Positions 1-9,317 of a DNA stretch of 64,000 nt are shown piece after piece; position 1 is the stretch's first letter; each line of letters begins with the position of its first letter. The stretch is from assembly GCF_008711155.1 (NCBI RefSeq), contig NZ_VUYQ01000003.1:248001-312000 (forward strand). The letters are read 5' to 3'. The notes beneath the pieces are model-generated. The model saw nothing but the letters and a program-made list of their open reading frames with translations, did no database searches and was not told the DNA's origin. A program made the translations under genes and the position numbers. The stretch comes from Dechloromonas sp. CZR5. GTDB lineage: Bacteria; Pseudomonadota; Gammaproteobacteria; Burkholderiales; Rhodocyclaceae.

Positions 1-393
1 ACGCGCTACTTCGCGATCACCCTGACCCAGCCCAAACCCGCGTTCTATTCCGGCCATCTGGATTCCGACAAGATCGACAGCGAAACCGCGTTCTACCTCT
101 CGGTCACGGCGGCTCACCCGCAATCGGAAATCATCGAGTCGATTCCCTTGCGCATCAAGCTGGGGGCGCCTGATGACGTCGAAAAACTCGTTCTTTCGGC
201 CATGTCCGGGGTTCGTCTGACCCATGCCCAGCAAGTGCCAGGCGCCATTCCGGTACGTCCCGGCGCCATCTACTTCGCGCTGGATGCCCACGGCCCGCTC
301 TACGAGCGCATGCTCAAGGCCCAGTCCGTCATGATTTATGCCCCGGAAAGCTACCGGGATCTCGCCATTGAACTGATTGCCGTCACGCCATGA
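1..393 (+). CDS. tssK: TssK, type VI secretion baseplate protein (C-terminal part)
   Basis: The frame is open from the first base, so the gene starts upstream and only the last 130 residues are visible. The segment matches the C-terminal part of TssK (ImpJ/VasE family): a YFAITL strand near the start and the end pattern RPGAIYFALD, followed by a helix and IYAPESYRDLAIELIAV. TssK is a cytoplasmic baseplate adaptor that links the tail to the TssJLM membrane complex. Its stop overlaps the start of tssL by 4 bases (ATGA), so the two are probably translationally coupled. The family call rests on the C-terminal pattern plus the neighbouring tssL and vgrG. Confidence 0.85.
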   Translation, partial: TRYFAITLTQPKPAFYSGHLDSDKIDSETAFYLSVTAAHPQSEIIESIPLRIKLGAPDDVEKLVLSAMSGVRLTHAQQVPGAIPVRPGAIYFALDAHGPLYERMLKAQSVMIYAPESYRDLAIELIAVTP

Positions 394-1163
394 CCACAGC
401 CCCCAGCCTGTTTTCCGTTGCCCCCAGCCTGCGTACCGAGGAGCCGGCAGCCGACCGCCCGGCAAAAAGCCTTGTCGATCTGCTCTACGACGGCTTCCAC
501 ATGCTCATCCTGTTGAACCATCGGAGTGTACCCAAGGACCCCGACGAATTCTGCGGAAACATCCAGAAATTTCTCGAGCAATTTGAGCGTGCCGCCCGGA
601 AGAACAATTTTTCGGCGACTGACATCTTCGACGCCAAATACGCCTTCTGCGCAGCGATCGATGAAGCGGTGCTGTCGTCGCAGATGAATATTCGCGACAC
701 CTGGGAGCGCCGGCCGCTGCAGCTGTTGCTGTTCGGTGACCAATTGGCCGGCGAACATTTCTTCGACAAACTCGAAGCAGCGCGCAACGAAGGAGCCAAT
801 CGCATCAACGCGCTCGAAGTGTTTCATATGTGCCTGCTGATCGGCTTCAAGGGGCGTTACCTGCTCGAAGGCCCGGAAAAGCTCAAATACCTGACTCAGC
901 AGTTGGGCGAGCAAATTGCCCACATCAAGGGCAAAGCCGCCACGTTTTCACCCCACTGGGCCGCTCCGGACAGCATTGCCAATGCCATCAAGCGCGACAT
1001 TCCGATCTGGGTGATTGTCTCCGTGCTCGCCCTTTTCGGCCTGATCGCCTACGTTGGACTGGACTGGCATGCCGGTCGCACAGTGCAGCAGACCCTGTCG
1101 CCCTTCAAGAACGTCGTCCAGTTGGCGCCGCGCGCTCCGACGCTGACCATCACCCTGCCCTGA
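390..1163 (+). CDS. tssL: TssL/DotU, type VI secretion inner-membrane protein
   Basis: This 257-residue protein has the DotU/IcmH pattern: a disordered N-terminus, a helical cytoplasmic domain (about 25-190) with the family-typical KYAFCAAIDE and PLQLLLFGDQLAGEHFFDKL stretches, then one C-terminal membrane helix (about 208-228, IPIWVIVSVLALFGLIAYVG) and a short periplasmic tail. In type VI systems TssL is anchored in the inner membrane and its cytoplasmic domain contacts TssK. There is no C-terminal OmpA domain, so this is the short form of TssL. It sits between tssK (4-base overlap) and vgrG (10-base gap). Confidence 0.92.
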   Translation: MTTAPSLFSVAPSLRTEEPAADRPAKSLVDLLYDGFHMLILLNHRSVPKDPDEFCGNIQKFLEQFERAARKNNFSATDIFDAKYAFCAAIDEAVLSSQMNIRDTWERRPLQLLLFGDQLAGEHFFDKLEAARNEGANRINALEVFHMCLLIGFKGRYLLEGPEKLKYLTQQLGEQIAHIKGKAATFSPHWAAPDSIANAIKRDIPIWVIVSVLALFGLIAYVGLDWHAGRTVQQTLSPFKNVVQLAPRAPTLTITLP

Positions 1164-1173
1164 TCCCTTCGCC

Positions 1174-3957
1174 ATGCTTGAATCCCTGCTTGACACGCTG
1201 TTCAATCAGAACGCCCGCCTGCTGGAGCTCAAGACGCCGCTACCGGAAGCAGCGCTGATCGTCGAGCGTTTTACCGGTCGCGAAGCGCTATCCGAGTCTT
1301 TCCGCTTCGAGATTGACTGTGTATCGAGTCATGCCCATGTCGACCTCCAACTGCTGCTCGGCGAAGAGCTTACCCTGCGCCTGCTGCAGGCCGATGGCGG
1401 CAAGCGATCCTGGCATGGGTACATCACCCAGGTCATGCAGCTTGGCTCCGATGGCGGCTTTGCCCGTTACCGGCTGATCATGGAGCCCTTCCTCGCCTTT
1501 CTCGGCCAGCGCCGCGACTGTTATCTATTTCAAGACAAAACGGTCATCGACATTGTCGGCCAAATTCTTGCCGACTACCCGGAGGCCGATTGGGCCAACC
1601 TGGTTACCCAGCCCTTGCGCACCTACAGCATCGCGACGCAATACAGGGAAACCGACGATCACTTCATCCGTCGTCTTCTCGCTGAAGAAGGGCTGTCGTT
1701 TCGCTTTGAACACGACCAGTCTGCGGTTGCCGGGAACGACCATCCACACGCCCGGCACAAGCTGGTCATTTTCGACCGCGAAGCCAAGCTGCCGGCTGGC
1801 GCCCAGCCGGTCATCCGCTTTCATCGCAACGATGCCACCGAAGCGGCCGATACCGTGCAAATCTGGCAGGAAACCCGCCTTGTCGCGCCCAATGCGGTGA
1901 CGCTGGCCGGTTGGGACTACAAGACCCTGGTCGCCACGGGCGCCCAATCCACGACTGTTGCCGACAACGGCGAACTGCCGCGTCTGGAAATCCACGATGC
2001 GTCCCGCCCCTACCGATTCGAGGACGGTGCAGCCGCCAGCCTGCGTACTGATCTGGCCCTGGCCGCTATCGAGTCCGGCTATCGCCGTTGCGTGGGTGAA
2101 AGCACCATCCGTCATCTGGCCGAGGGAACACGGGTCACGTTGAGTCAGCACGACGGATACGCCGGTGACGACGCCCGCTTCACGATACGCGCCGTCGACC
2201 ATGCCGGCGCCAATAACCTGGGAGCCCAAGCGGCCGAATTGCTCGGCCATGCGGATGTTGAAGCAGGCACCTACCGCAACCTGTTCACCGCCCAGCCGGC
2301 AGCGCTGCCGGTGGTTGCCTCCCTGTTCTCACCATCCCTGCCCCGGCCTGTCGCCCGGCCGCAGGTGGCCCATGTGGTGGGCCTCCCCAACCAGGTGGTC
2401 ACCACCGAGCGGGATCATCGCATCAAGATCCAGTTCCCCTGGCAACGCCCCGAAGGAAGTCCCCTTGGGGGACGCGGTGCCACGCCGCATGCGGGCGGGC
2501 TGACCGAAACCGGCCCGGCCGGACGAAACGCCGGCAAGACAGGCAACGCGCCGGGCAACGATCAATCCGGTACCTGGGTCCGGGTTGCCGAATGGCTGTC
2601 CGGCGCCAACTGGGGTAGTCACTTCCTGCCCCGTATTGGCACCGAGGTGCTGATCGACTTTCTCGATGGCGATATCGACCGCCCCATCGTCGTCGGACAA
2701 AGCTACAACGGGGCCGATCTCCCCCCCTTTTCTGCCGGCCATGAGGCCGGTGCCAACCATCCCGGCGTGATCTCCGGCTGGATGAGCCACAATCACGAAG
2801 CCGGCTTCAACCAATGGATCACCGACGATGCCCCGGGACAGTTACGGTCCCGGCTCGCCACTTCCGAGAACGCCGGGCAACTGGGCCTGGGGCATCTGGT
2901 TCATCAAGCCCCCGAATCGGCCACCCGCGGTGCCTGGCGGGGCAGCGGTTTCGAACTGAGAACCGACGGCTGGCTGGCGGTGCGGGCCGGCGAAGGCATG
3001 CTGATCTCGGCCACCGCCCGCCCCAACGGGCAAAGTACCCAGATGGATGTGGCGGAGACGACCAGCCAGTTGAAAGCTGCCGCTGAAACGGCCAAGGCCC
3101 TGTCCGATGCGGCCAGGCAACAAACGGCTCTCCCTTTGAAAGCCAATGCCGACCAAACGGCATTCATCAAAGCCATCGATCCGCAACAGGACGGCCAATA
3201 CCAGAGCCGTGTCGGCGGCCAGGAAGCCCGCAAGGCCATTCCGGGCAGCCGCGACCTCGGCGACCCGACCGAACGCTTTGCCAAGCCTTTCATCGTTAAC
3301 GAAGCCCCTGCCGACATCGGACTCTCGTCCCCGACCAGTAGCCTGCTCTTCGCCGGCGGCCACCTGCATGCCACGGTGCAGCAAGATCTGCATGTTGCCA
3401 GTGCTCACACGATCTCCAGCGCCGTGGGCGAAGGAGCAAGCTGGTTCAGCCATTCAGGCGGGATCAGGAGCATTGCCCAGGCCGGCAGCCACACTGTCCA
3501 GGCGCATACCGACCAGCTGGAGATTCTTGCCGACCAGTCGCTGACCGTGACCAGTTCCAACGACGAAATTCATCTGCTGGCCAAGGAGAAGATCGTCCTC
3601 CAGGCCGGGCAATCGTCCGTCACCCTCGAAGGCAGCAACATCACCTTTGCCTGCCCTGGAAAGTTCTCGGTCAAGGGGAGCGGGATTGCTTTCCTTGAGG
3701 CCGGGAAGAGTCCGGCGGCATTGGACTCACTGCCGGATTCGCGGGTCAAAATGTACGATGAGCAGGCTCGTGCCATCAATTCGCTGACAGGAGAAGTTAT
3801 CCCGGATTTGCCCTACAAGATTGAGACGGGCGATGGTGATGTGTTCTATGGTCTCACCGACTCCGAAGGGAAAACCATGCGTATAGCGACGATAAATCCA
3901 GAACAGATCAAGGTGTATTGGGGATATTTGCCGCCGGAAAGGTCGTTGCATGGATAA
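1174..3957 (+). CDS. vgrG: VgrG/TssI spike protein with DUF2345 and a TTR-like C-terminal extension
   Basis: This 927-residue protein forms the needle tip of the type VI apparatus. The gp27-like part covers about 15-390. The gp5-like OB fold covers about 400-515 and carries the diagnostic WVRVAEWLSGANWG and GDIDRPIVVGQSYNG strings. A DUF2345 beta-prism repeat region follows at about 720-845. The last 70 residues (YDEQARAINSLTGEVIPDLPY, then GLTDSEGKT) look like a transthyretin-like module, which in other VgrGs acts as an effector-docking adaptor. The next gene starts 8 bases before the stop, as expected for cognate cargo. A stretch of the gp27 part (2145-2249) is repeated downstream at 5113-5217. 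Confidence 0.95.
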   Translation: MLESLLDTLFNQNARLLELKTPLPEAALIVERFTGREALSESFRFEIDCVSSHAHVDLQLLLGEELTLRLLQADGGKRSWHGYITQVMQLGSDGGFARYRLIMEPFLAFLGQRRDCYLFQDKTVIDIVGQILADYPEADWANLVTQPLRTYSIATQYRETDDHFIRRLLAEEGLSFRFEHDQSAVAGNDHPHARHKLVIFDREAKLPAGAQPVIRFHRNDATEAADTVQIWQETRLVAPNAVTLAGWDYKTLVATGAQSTTVADNGELPRLEIHDASRPYRFEDGAAASLRTDLALAAIESGYRRCVGESTIRHLAEGTRVTLSQHDGYAGDDARFTIRAVDHAGANNLGAQAAELLGHADVEAGTYRNLFTAQPAALPVVASLFSPSLPRPVARPQVAHVVGLPNQVVTTERDHRIKIQFPWQRPEGSPLGGRGATPHAGGLTETGPAGRNAGKTGNAPGNDQSGTWVRVAEWLSGANWGSHFLPRIGTEVLIDFLDGDIDRPIVVGQSYNGADLPPFSAGHEAGANHPGVISGWMSHNHEAGFNQWITDDAPGQLRSRLATSENAGQLGLGHLVHQAPESATRGAWRGSGFELRTDGWLAVRAGEGMLISATARPNGQSTQMDVAETTSQLKAAAETAKALSDAARQQTALPLKANADQTAFIKAIDPQQDGQYQSRVGGQEARKAIPGSRDLGDPTERFAKPFIVNEAPADIGLSSPTSSLLFAGGHLHATVQQDLHVASAHTISSAVGEGASWFSHSGGIRSIAQAGSHTVQAHTDQLEILADQSLTVTSSNDEIHLLAKEKIVLQAGQSSVTLEGSNITFACPGKFSVKGSGIAFLEAGKSPAALDSLPDSRVKMYDEQARAINSLTGEVIPDLPYKIETGDGDVFYGLTDSEGKTMRIATINPEQIKVYWGYLPPERSLHG
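2145..2249 (+). repeat. 105-bp direct repeat, copy A (inside vgrG)
   Basis: This stretch of vgrG (encoding QHDGYAGDDARFTI and following residues) recurs at 5113-5217 with about 6 mismatches by eye. The two copies have the same orientation and flank the vgrG 3' part, the candidate effector and the candidate immunity gene. Confidence 0.9.
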
Positions 3958-4651
3958 GTCAAAGCCGTTTCAGCCATTGACCAATGATCGTCGTGGCAGC
4001 GTTGTCGATGACAAGCTAACGCCGTCGTCAGAAATGCATATTCTTGTAGGAGGGCCTTATACTCTGGATGGAACAGAGCATCGATATGGTCATACGGCAA
4101 TTCGGGTCAAGATAAAGGGCTCAGACACTACCTACGACTTTGGCAGGTATGGGCGGGTTACTGGTGACTTTGGTGCTGAGGGTGAGGGTATTCTGCGTGT
4201 CTGGTCAAATTTCTCACCGTACATTGCGGGTGAGAATGCCACTGGTAGGCGAACTACCGGCTTTGTTTTTTTGATTTTTGATCACCAGGCTTCGGCAATC
4301 AACAGTTACTACAAGTCCATCATTGATAGTGCCACTCCTCGCCCAGAGGCGGAGAGGGGGCGTAACGGTATCAAGATTTATCATCTTGCAACGAACTATC
4401 ACGCCCTTGGCTACAACTGTACGACTCTCAGCTTGGATGGGGCTAAAAAGGCCATTCCGAATTTTGAAGAGGGTAGTTCATCATTTATTAAACCGGAGGC
4501 TGTTATGACCTTCAGCGAACGCTTGGCAATGAAAACAGTGGGCGGAGGGATTCCCACAAGGATATTTTTACCAGCAAATCTCGAAACGTTTCTTTTGACA
4601 AAGCCACCTCAAAAACCTGCGCGCATCGATACCTATGGCGGTACAAAATAA
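3950..4651 (+). CDS. Candidate type VI effector, possible permuted papain-like (NlpC/P60 or LRAT-like) enzyme
   Basis: I do not recognise a named family for this 233-residue protein. Visible features: an N-terminal strand HILVGGPY, a YGHTAIRV motif with His48, a TYDFGRYG strand with Asp63, and a YNCTTLS motif with Cys157 at the start of a helix. His before Cys with small polar residues around them is the arrangement of circularly permuted papain-like hydrolases, so a cell-wall or lipid hydrolase is plausible. It starts 8 bases inside the end of vgrG and is followed by a membrane-anchored small protein, the usual cargo-immunity layout. Base composition is clearly richer in A/T than vgrG, suggesting acquisition by transfer. 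The catalytic assignment is inference. Confidence 0.7.
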   Translation: MDKSKPFQPLTNDRRGSVVDDKLTPSSEMHILVGGPYTLDGTEHRYGHTAIRVKIKGSDTTYDFGRYGRVTGDFGAEGEGILRVWSNFSPYIAGENATGRRTTGFVFLIFDHQASAINSYYKSIIDSATPRPEAERGRNGIKIYHLATNYHALGYNCTTLSLDGAKKAIPNFEEGSSSFIKPEAVMTFSERLAMKTVGGGIPTRIFLPANLETFLLTKPPQKPARIDTYGGTK

Positions 4652-4662
4652 GGCTTTCAATT

Positions 4663-5109
4663 ATGGGAGATAGACGTTTTTTCAATTATGTGGTCATGGC
4701 TGCCCTTGCTTTCTGTTCCGGCGCATTTCTGACCTACCAAATCATAAAGGAGCAATCCATGCCTCTCGTTCACAAACTTCAAACTCCACTGCTATTCAAT
4801 GGCGCGGGTGCTCCAGAGCATCAATACATATTACCTGCAGGAACCAGTCTTTATTTCGACCAAGCGTTTCCAGAGGGGTTTGTGCGGTACAAGGTTTATT
4901 TCAATGTCGAAGGGGTTCGTCTTGACTCTCAAGAGGCAACAGATAAATTTTGGCTCGACCCGCTAACAGCTTTTCCTCCAGATCAAGGTGAGTTAAAAAA
5001 GCTATTGGCGGGATACCCACTTGGAAAAAGTGAACTCGCTGCAATTTTGAAATCTAGCTTTCTAACAAAAGATGAGATTCGAGAGCTTCTGTTGGAGTAC
5101 AGCAAATAG
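4663..5109 (+). CDS. Candidate periplasmic immunity protein for the upstream effector
   Basis: This 148-residue protein has an N-terminal membrane anchor or uncleaved signal (about 8-27, NYVVMAALAFCSGAFLTYQI), then a soluble part of about 120 residues with a mixed strand region (about 50-90) and a helical end. I know no family for it. The position (11 bases after the candidate effector), shared A/T-rich composition and predicted periplasmic location fit an immunity protein against an effector acting in the periplasm. This is an inference from context; no interface is visible in the sequence. Confidence 0.65.
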   Translation: MGDRRFFNYVVMAALAFCSGAFLTYQIIKEQSMPLVHKLQTPLLFNGAGAPEHQYILPAGTSLYFDQAFPEGFVRYKVYFNVEGVRLDSQEATDKFWLDPLTAFPPDQGELKKLLAGYPLGKSELAAILKSSFLTKDEIRELLLEYSK

Positions 5110-5110
5110 C

Positions 5111-5413
5111 CCTCAGCACGACGGATACGCCGGTGACGACGCCCGCTTCACGATACTCGCCGTCGACCATACCGGATCCAATAACCTGAGAGCCCAAGCG
5201 GCCGAGTTGCTCGGCCAGCGCCCCAAACCCGTCATCGGCAAACACGGCAAAGCCTGGGTCTGCCTCCACGAATGCCCCAATGGCGAAGCCCCCGGCATCA
5301 TTCCCGATATCAAGGCCTGGGCCAAGGCCAACAACTGGTCCATTCCCAAACCGCCCAAAAGGCAACCGATGTTTCCTGACCGCGAGTTCAAGCGCGGCGA
5401 ATTTGTCGATTGA
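5111..5413 (+). pseudogene. vgrG fragment fused to an unrelated short tail
   Basis: About 35 residues match the gp27-like part of VgrG (DGYAGDDARFTILAVDHTG, then NNLRAQAAELLG). They run in frame into about 62 residues with no VgrG similarity (GKHGKAWVCLHECPNG, then IKAWAKANNWSIPKPPKR) before a TGA at 5411-5413. There is no VgrG start and no plausible ribosome site of its own. The open frame extends back into the immunity gene only by chance. It is best read as scar tissue from recombination between vgrG copies, keeping the end of an older cargo or adaptor gene. Whether the tail alone is expressed is unknown. Confidence 0.7.
5113..5217 (+). repeat. 105-bp direct repeat, copy B (vgrG remnant)
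   Basis: Same-orientation copy of vgrG bases 2145-2249, about 94 percent identical by eye. It begins 3 bases after the stop of the candidate immunity gene and lies in a frame that matches the VgrG reading frame. Confidence 0.9.
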
Positions 5414-5481
5414 TATCGCAACCTGGAATACTGTTTTCTCGGACTTGCGATGCTGTCTTGTGTCCCTTATATGTCCAGATG

Positions 5482-5516
5482 AAAAAAAAGCCCCGGAATA
5501 TTCCGGGGCTTTTTTG
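5482..5516. terminator. Bidirectional rho-independent terminator
   Basis: A perfect palindrome, AAAAAGCCCCGGAAT paired with ATTCCGGGGCTTTTT, carries A and T tracts on both sides. It lies between the converging type VI end (plus) and the isc operon end (minus), so it can serve both. Confidence 0.92.
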
Positions 5517-5554
5517 TTAATAGAAGGGTGCAGCCAACAGTATTCCCGATTGCT

Positions 5555-5749
5555 TCACGATACTTCGTCAATCCAGGCCTGTTGAATTGCTTCGAGAATT
5601 TTTTCCCCGCAATGCTTGGGATCGTCGTTGAAGCCGGGCAAGGCCATTACCCAATCGCGAAGATCGACAAAATTGACCTTCAGCGGATCTTTGTCGGGAT
5701 GGGCTTCGCTCAGTTCAATGGCGATGTCGTTGATGTCGGTCCATTTCAT
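5555..5749 (-). CDS. iscX: IscX, iron-sulfur assembly accessory protein
   Basis: This 64-residue acidic helical protein begins [19 protein letters not shown] and ends with a helix around EKILEAIQQAWI, matching IscX (YfhJ). IscX binds IscS and iron and modulates the rate of cluster assembly. The ATG at 5747-5749 overlaps the stop of fdx by 4 bases. A longer upstream frame exists but lies inside fdx and is not the start. It is the last gene of the isc operon, and the bidirectional terminator lies just beyond it. Confidence 0.93.
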   Translation of the reverse strand: MKWTDINDIAIELSEAHPDKDPLKVNFVDLRDWVMALPGFNDDPKHCGEKILEAIQQAWIDEVS

Positions 5750-6090
5750 TTGCGATGCCCCTCCTTCGCCATGTTGATGCTGTATTTCGGGATTTCGACC
5801 GTCAGTGGTGTCTTGCCGACGATGGCTTGGCAGCCAAGGCGCGAGTTGGGTTCCAGTCCCCATGCCTTGTCCAGGAGATCCTCCTCGACTTCCTCAGCCT
5901 GCTCCAGGGAGTTGAAGCCTTCGCGTACGATCACGTGGCAGGTGGTGCAGGCGCAGGACATTTCGCAGGCGTGGTCGAGTTCGATGTCGTTGTGCAGCAG
6001 ATTTTCACAGATGGATTTGCCCTCCTCCGCTTCGATGACCGCGCCATCCGGGCACAGTTCGACGTGGGGCAACACGATGAGTTGGGTCAT
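5746..6090 (-). CDS. fdx: Fdx, isc-type [2Fe-2S] ferredoxin
   Basis: This 114-residue adrenodoxin-like ferredoxin has cluster ligands Cys42, Cys48, Cys51 and Cys87 in the CX5CX2C...C pattern and the extra Cys46 seen in isc ferredoxins. It delivers electrons to IscS/IscU during cluster assembly in the cytoplasm. Its start overlaps the stop of hscA by 4 bases and its end overlaps iscX by 4 bases, so it is tightly coupled in the operon. Confidence 0.95.
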   Translation of the reverse strand: MTQLIVLPHVELCPDGAVIEAEEGKSICENLLHNDIELDHACEMSCACTTCHVIVREGFNSLEQAEEVEEDLLDKAWGLEPNSRLGCQAIVGKTPLTVEIPKYSINMAKEGHRK

Positions 6091-7976
6091 GCCTTTTCTC
6101 CCTCTTCTCCAACCTCAATGTCGTCAACATTGCGTCCGGAGAGTACCTTCTTGATGCTTTGATCCATGCGGCGATGGGCAAAGGTTTGTGTTTCGTAGCC
6201 GAGATCGTCCATGGCGATGTTGATCAGGCGGCGATTATCGCCAGCCATGGTTTCTGCGAGCTTGGCAATCGTGGCCTTGATCTTGGCAATCTCGGCCTCG
6301 TTGAGCAAATGGGCATCTTCGGCCAAAGCCGCTTCGGTCGCCTCGATCATGCGCTGGGCTTCGACCTGCGCTTCCTTCAGGGCGCGTGCCACGGCATCGT
6401 CCTTGGCATGTGCCATCGAATCCTTGAGCATGCCGGCGATTTCATCGTCCGATAGGCCATAGGATGGCTTGACCGTGATGCTCGACTCGACCCCCGTCGT
6501 TTGTTCGCGCGCGGTCACCGATAAAAGACCATCGGCATCGACCTGGAAGGTGACACGGATACGTGCCGCCCCGGCTACCATCGGGGGGATGCCGCGCAGT
6601 TCGAAACGGGCCAGGGATCGGCAATCGGAAACCATTTCCCGTTCACCTTGCACGACATGAATGGCCATCGCCGTCTGGCCATCCTTGAAGGTGGTGAATT
6701 CCTGAGCGCGAGCGGTCGGGATGGTCGAGTTGCGCGGAATGACTTTTTCGGTCAAGCCACCCATGGTTTCCAGGCCGAGCGACAGCGGAATGACATCCAG
6801 CAGCAGCCAGTCGTCCTTACCCGTCTTGTTGCCGGCGAGCAAATTGGCTTGCGTGGCCGCACCGAGCGCAACGACCCTGTCCGGGTCGAGATTGGTCAGC
6901 GGCTCCTGGCGGAAGAAGTCGCCGATTGCCTTCTGGATTTGCGGCATGCGCGTGGCGCCGCCGACCATGACGACACCCTTGATGTCTTCGGCTCTAAGGC
7001 CCGCATCGCGCAATGCCTTCTTGACCGGCTGGAGGGTCTTGGAAATCAGGGTTTGCGTAATATTGGCAAAGGTCGCCACGTCGAGCTTGACGTCGATCAT
7101 TTCGCCGCTGGCAACGCGCAGCGAGATCGGTGCTTCCGGATTGTTGGTCAGGAATTCCTTGGCCTCGCGGCAGCGCATCATCAGGCGGCGCGAATCTTCC
7201 GGCGACAATGGCTGTGGCTTGGACTGCTCGATGACCCAGCAATAGATGCGATGGTCGAAATCGTCACCTCCGAGGGCGGAATCGCCACCGGTGGACATGA
7301 CTTCGAATACGCCTTTGGTCAGCTTGAGGATGGAGATATCGAAGGTGCCACCACCCAGGTCGTAAACCGCGTAGACACCTTCCGCGGCGTTATCCAGACC
7401 GTAGGCAATCGCCGCCGCCGTTGGTTCGTTGAGCAGGCGCAAGACATTGAGCCCAGCCAGTCGAGCCGCATCCTTTGTGGCCTGGCGTTGTGCGTCGTCG
7501 AAGTAGGCCGGGACCGTGATGACGGCCCCGACGAGGTCACCGCCCAGCCCTGCTTCGGCGCGCGCCTTAAGGACTTTCAGTATCTCCGCCGAGGTTTCCA
7601 CCGGACTTTTGATACCGGCATGGGTCTTGACCCTGACCATGCCCGGCGCTTCGATGAAATCGTAAGGCATCGACTCGATATGGGCGATGTCCTTGGTGCC
7701 TCGCCCCATGAAACGCTTCACCGAAACGATCGTGTTTTTGGGATCGACGGCTTGATTCTTCTGCGCGTCGTAGCCGACCTCCGTGCTGCCGTCGGCATGA
7801 TAGCGAACCACCGATGGCAGCAAGGGGCGCCCCTGATCGTCGTTCAGGCAAACGGCGATGCCGCTGCGCACGGTGGCAACCAGGGAGTTGGTGGTGCCAA
7901 GGTCGATCCCGATGGCAAGCTTGTGCTCGTGCGGAGCCGCCGATTCGCCGGGTTCGGCGATTTGAAACAAAGCCAT
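6087..7976 (-). CDS. hscA: HscA, Hsp70-type chaperone for Fe-S assembly
   Basis: This 629-residue specialised Hsp70 has the nucleotide-binding signature [10 protein letters not shown] at 23-32, the [14 protein letters not shown] phosphate-2 motif, [11 protein letters not shown] near 330, and a substrate-binding domain in the last 230 residues. With HscB it binds the LPPVK motif of IscU and drives cluster transfer. The length fits HscA (about 615-620) rather than DnaK, and the neighbours settle the assignment. It starts 3 bases after hscB ends and overlaps fdx by 4 bases. Confidence 0.97.
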   Translation of the reverse strand: MALFQIAEPGESAAPHEHKLAIGIDLGTTNSLVATVRSGIAVCLNDDQGRPLLPSVVRYHADGSTEVGYDAQKNQAVDPKNTIVSVKRFMGRGTKDIAHIESMPYDFIEAPGMVRVKTHAGIKSPVETSAEILKVLKARAEAGLGGDLVGAVITVPAYFDDAQRQATKDAARLAGLNVLRLLNEPTAAAIAYGLDNAAEGVYAVYDLGGGTFDISILKLTKGVFEVMSTGGDSALGGDDFDHRIYCWVIEQSKPQPLSPEDSRRLMMRCREAKEFLTNNPEAPISLRVASGEMIDVKLDVATFANITQTLISKTLQPVKKALRDAGLRAEDIKGVVMVGGATRMPQIQKAIGDFFRQEPLTNLDPDRVVALGAATQANLLAGNKTGKDDWLLLDVIPLSLGLETMGGLTEKVIPRNSTIPTARAQEFTTFKDGQTAMAIHVVQGEREMVSDCRSLARFELRGIPPMVAGAARIRVTFQVDADGLLSVTAREQTTGVESSITVKPSYGLSDDEIAGMLKDSMAHAKDDAVARALKEAQVEAQRMIEATEAALAEDAHLLNEAEIAKIKATIAKLAETMAGDNRRLINIAMDDLGYETQTFAHRRMDQSIKKVLSGRNVDDIEVGEEGEKA

Positions 7977-7979
7977 TGT

Positions 7980-8507
7980 TTATTCTTCCAGCGACGCCAA
8001 TGCGTCGTCGATTTCGTACAAAAGTTTTTCCAGGAACATCAGCCGGCGGACACGATCCGTTGCCAGAGCAAAATCTCCAGCATCATCCAGCAACTGCCCG
8101 AGTTCTTCGTAACGCGATTTGATATCGCTGCGCAGGCGGTTATGCAGGCGTTCCAGTTCGTGATGGTCGCCGCCGCTACGCGCTTCCATCACGGCTTCGC
8201 GCCACTCCATCTGCTCCATCAGGAAGTCAGCCGGCATGGCCGTGTTGTTTTCGGCCTGAATTTCGTGCCCGGCCAGGTGAAGCATGTACTTGGCTCTTTC
8301 CAGCGGCTTTTTCAGTGCCTGGTAGGCTTCGTTGGCATGCGTTGCCCACTGCATGGACAGGCGCCTTTCGGCTTCGCCGGCATGGGCAAACCGGTCCGGA
8401 TGAACCTGGGCCTGGATATCGCGATAGCGCGAATCCAGATCCGACAGATCAAGCCTGAATACAGGCTTGATTCCAAACAGGACGAAGTAATCCGCCTTGA
8501 AATCCAT
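7980..8507 (-). CDS. hscB: HscB, J-domain co-chaperone
   Basis: This 175-residue protein has an N-terminal J domain with the HPD tripeptide at 36-38 (VHPDRF) that stimulates HscA ATPase. A C-terminal three-helix part (about 85-175) binds IscU. I start at MDFKADYF (ATG at 8505-8507), because this overlaps the TGA of iscA by one base (TGATG) and matches the family's N-terminus. A 10-residue longer frame lies within iscA and has no family support. Confidence 0.95.
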   Translation of the reverse strand: MDFKADYFVLFGIKPVFRLDLSDLDSRYRDIQAQVHPDRFAHAGEAERRLSMQWATHANEAYQALKKPLERAKYMLHLAGHEIQAENNTAMPADFLMEQMEWREAVMEARSGGDHHELERLHNRLRSDIKSRYEELGQLLDDAGDFALATDRVRRLMFLEKLLYEIDDALASLEE

Positions 8508-8830
8508 CAGACGTTGAACGATTCGCCGCAGCCGCACTGATCCTTGACGTTGGGGTTATTGAATTTGAACCCTTCGTTCAGGCCTTCGCGGGCGTAGTCC
8601 AGTTCCATTCCGTCGAGGTAAGGCAGGCTCTTGGCGTCGACAATCACCTTGACGCCTGCGCTTTCGAAGACCAGATCGTCTTCGTTCACCTCGTCGACAA
8701 ACTCCAGCTTGTACGCCATGCCGGAACAGCCGCTGGTACGCACACCGAGGCGCAAGCCGATACCCTTGCCCCGCTTGGTCAGGAAGTTGGCGACGTGTTT
8801 TGCCGCCTTGTCGCTCAAGGTGACGCCCAT
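8507..8830 (-). CDS. iscA: IscA, A-type iron-sulfur carrier
   Basis: This 107-residue A-type carrier has the three conserved cysteines Cys35 (TSGCSGMAY), Cys99 and Cys101 (QCGCGESF). It accepts clusters or iron and passes clusters to targets, mainly [4Fe-4S] proteins. Two in-frame ATGs are close together. I chose 8830 (MGVTLSDK), because the GGAG on the minus strand is 7 bases upstream of it, while the ATG at 8836 has almost no spacing. The gene begins right after iscU. Confidence 0.95.
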   Translation of the reverse strand: MGVTLSDKAAKHVANFLTKRGKGIGLRLGVRTSGCSGMAYKLEFVDEVNEDDLVFESAGVKVIVDAKSLPYLDGMELDYAREGLNEGFKFNNPNVKDQCGCGESFNV

Positions 8831-8832
8831 GG

Positions 8833-9216
8833 TCATTCTCCGTGCTTCTTCTTGTAATCCGCCACGGCTGCCTTGATGGCATCCTCGGCCAGGATCGAAC
8901 AATGGATTTTAACCGGCGGCAACGCCAGTTCCTCGGCAATTTCCGTATTTTTAATGGCCAGTGCCTGATCCACGGTCTTGCCCTTGACCCACTCGGTCAC
9001 CAGCGAAGACGAGGCAATGGCCGAACCGCAGCCATAGGTCTTGAATTTGGCATCCTCGATCACACCGGACTTGTTGACCTTGATCTGCAGTTTCATGACG
9101 TCGCCACAGGCGGGCGCCCCGACCATGCCGGTACCCACGCCGTCATCCTCCTTGGTAAAGGAGCCGACGTTGCGTGGATTCTCATAATGATCAATGACTT
9201 TTACGCTATAGCTCAT
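8833..9216 (-). CDS. iscU: IscU, Fe-S cluster scaffold
   Basis: This 127-residue scaffold has ligands Cys37 (GAPACGD), Cys63 ([11 protein letters not shown]) and Cys106 (KIHCSILAE), and the HscA recognition motif LPPVK at 99-103. It receives sulfur from IscS and assembles [2Fe-2S] clusters. The start at [14 protein letters not shown] is supported by a strong AGGAG 8 bases upstream. An upstream in-frame extension of 26 residues reads as intergenic sequence. A 101-base gap separates it from iscS. Confidence 0.97.
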   Translation of the reverse strand: MSYSVKVIDHYENPRNVGSFTKEDDGVGTGMVGAPACGDVMKLQIKVNKSGVIEDAKFKTYGCGSAIASSSLVTEWVKGKTVDQALAIKNTEIAEELALPPVKIHCSILAEDAIKAAVADYKKKHGE

Positions 9217-9317
9217 GTTGTTTCTCCTAAACTCTGTTGTTGGTTTCCCGCTATTGTTTCTCGTTATTGATAGCCAGCCAAAGCCCGCTAACAAACTAAC
9301 GGCTCACGGCCGGTAAC

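Noticed and set aside
6648..8540. A 630-codon open frame on the plus strand
   Set aside because: It is antisense to hscA and hscB, which carry complete family motifs.
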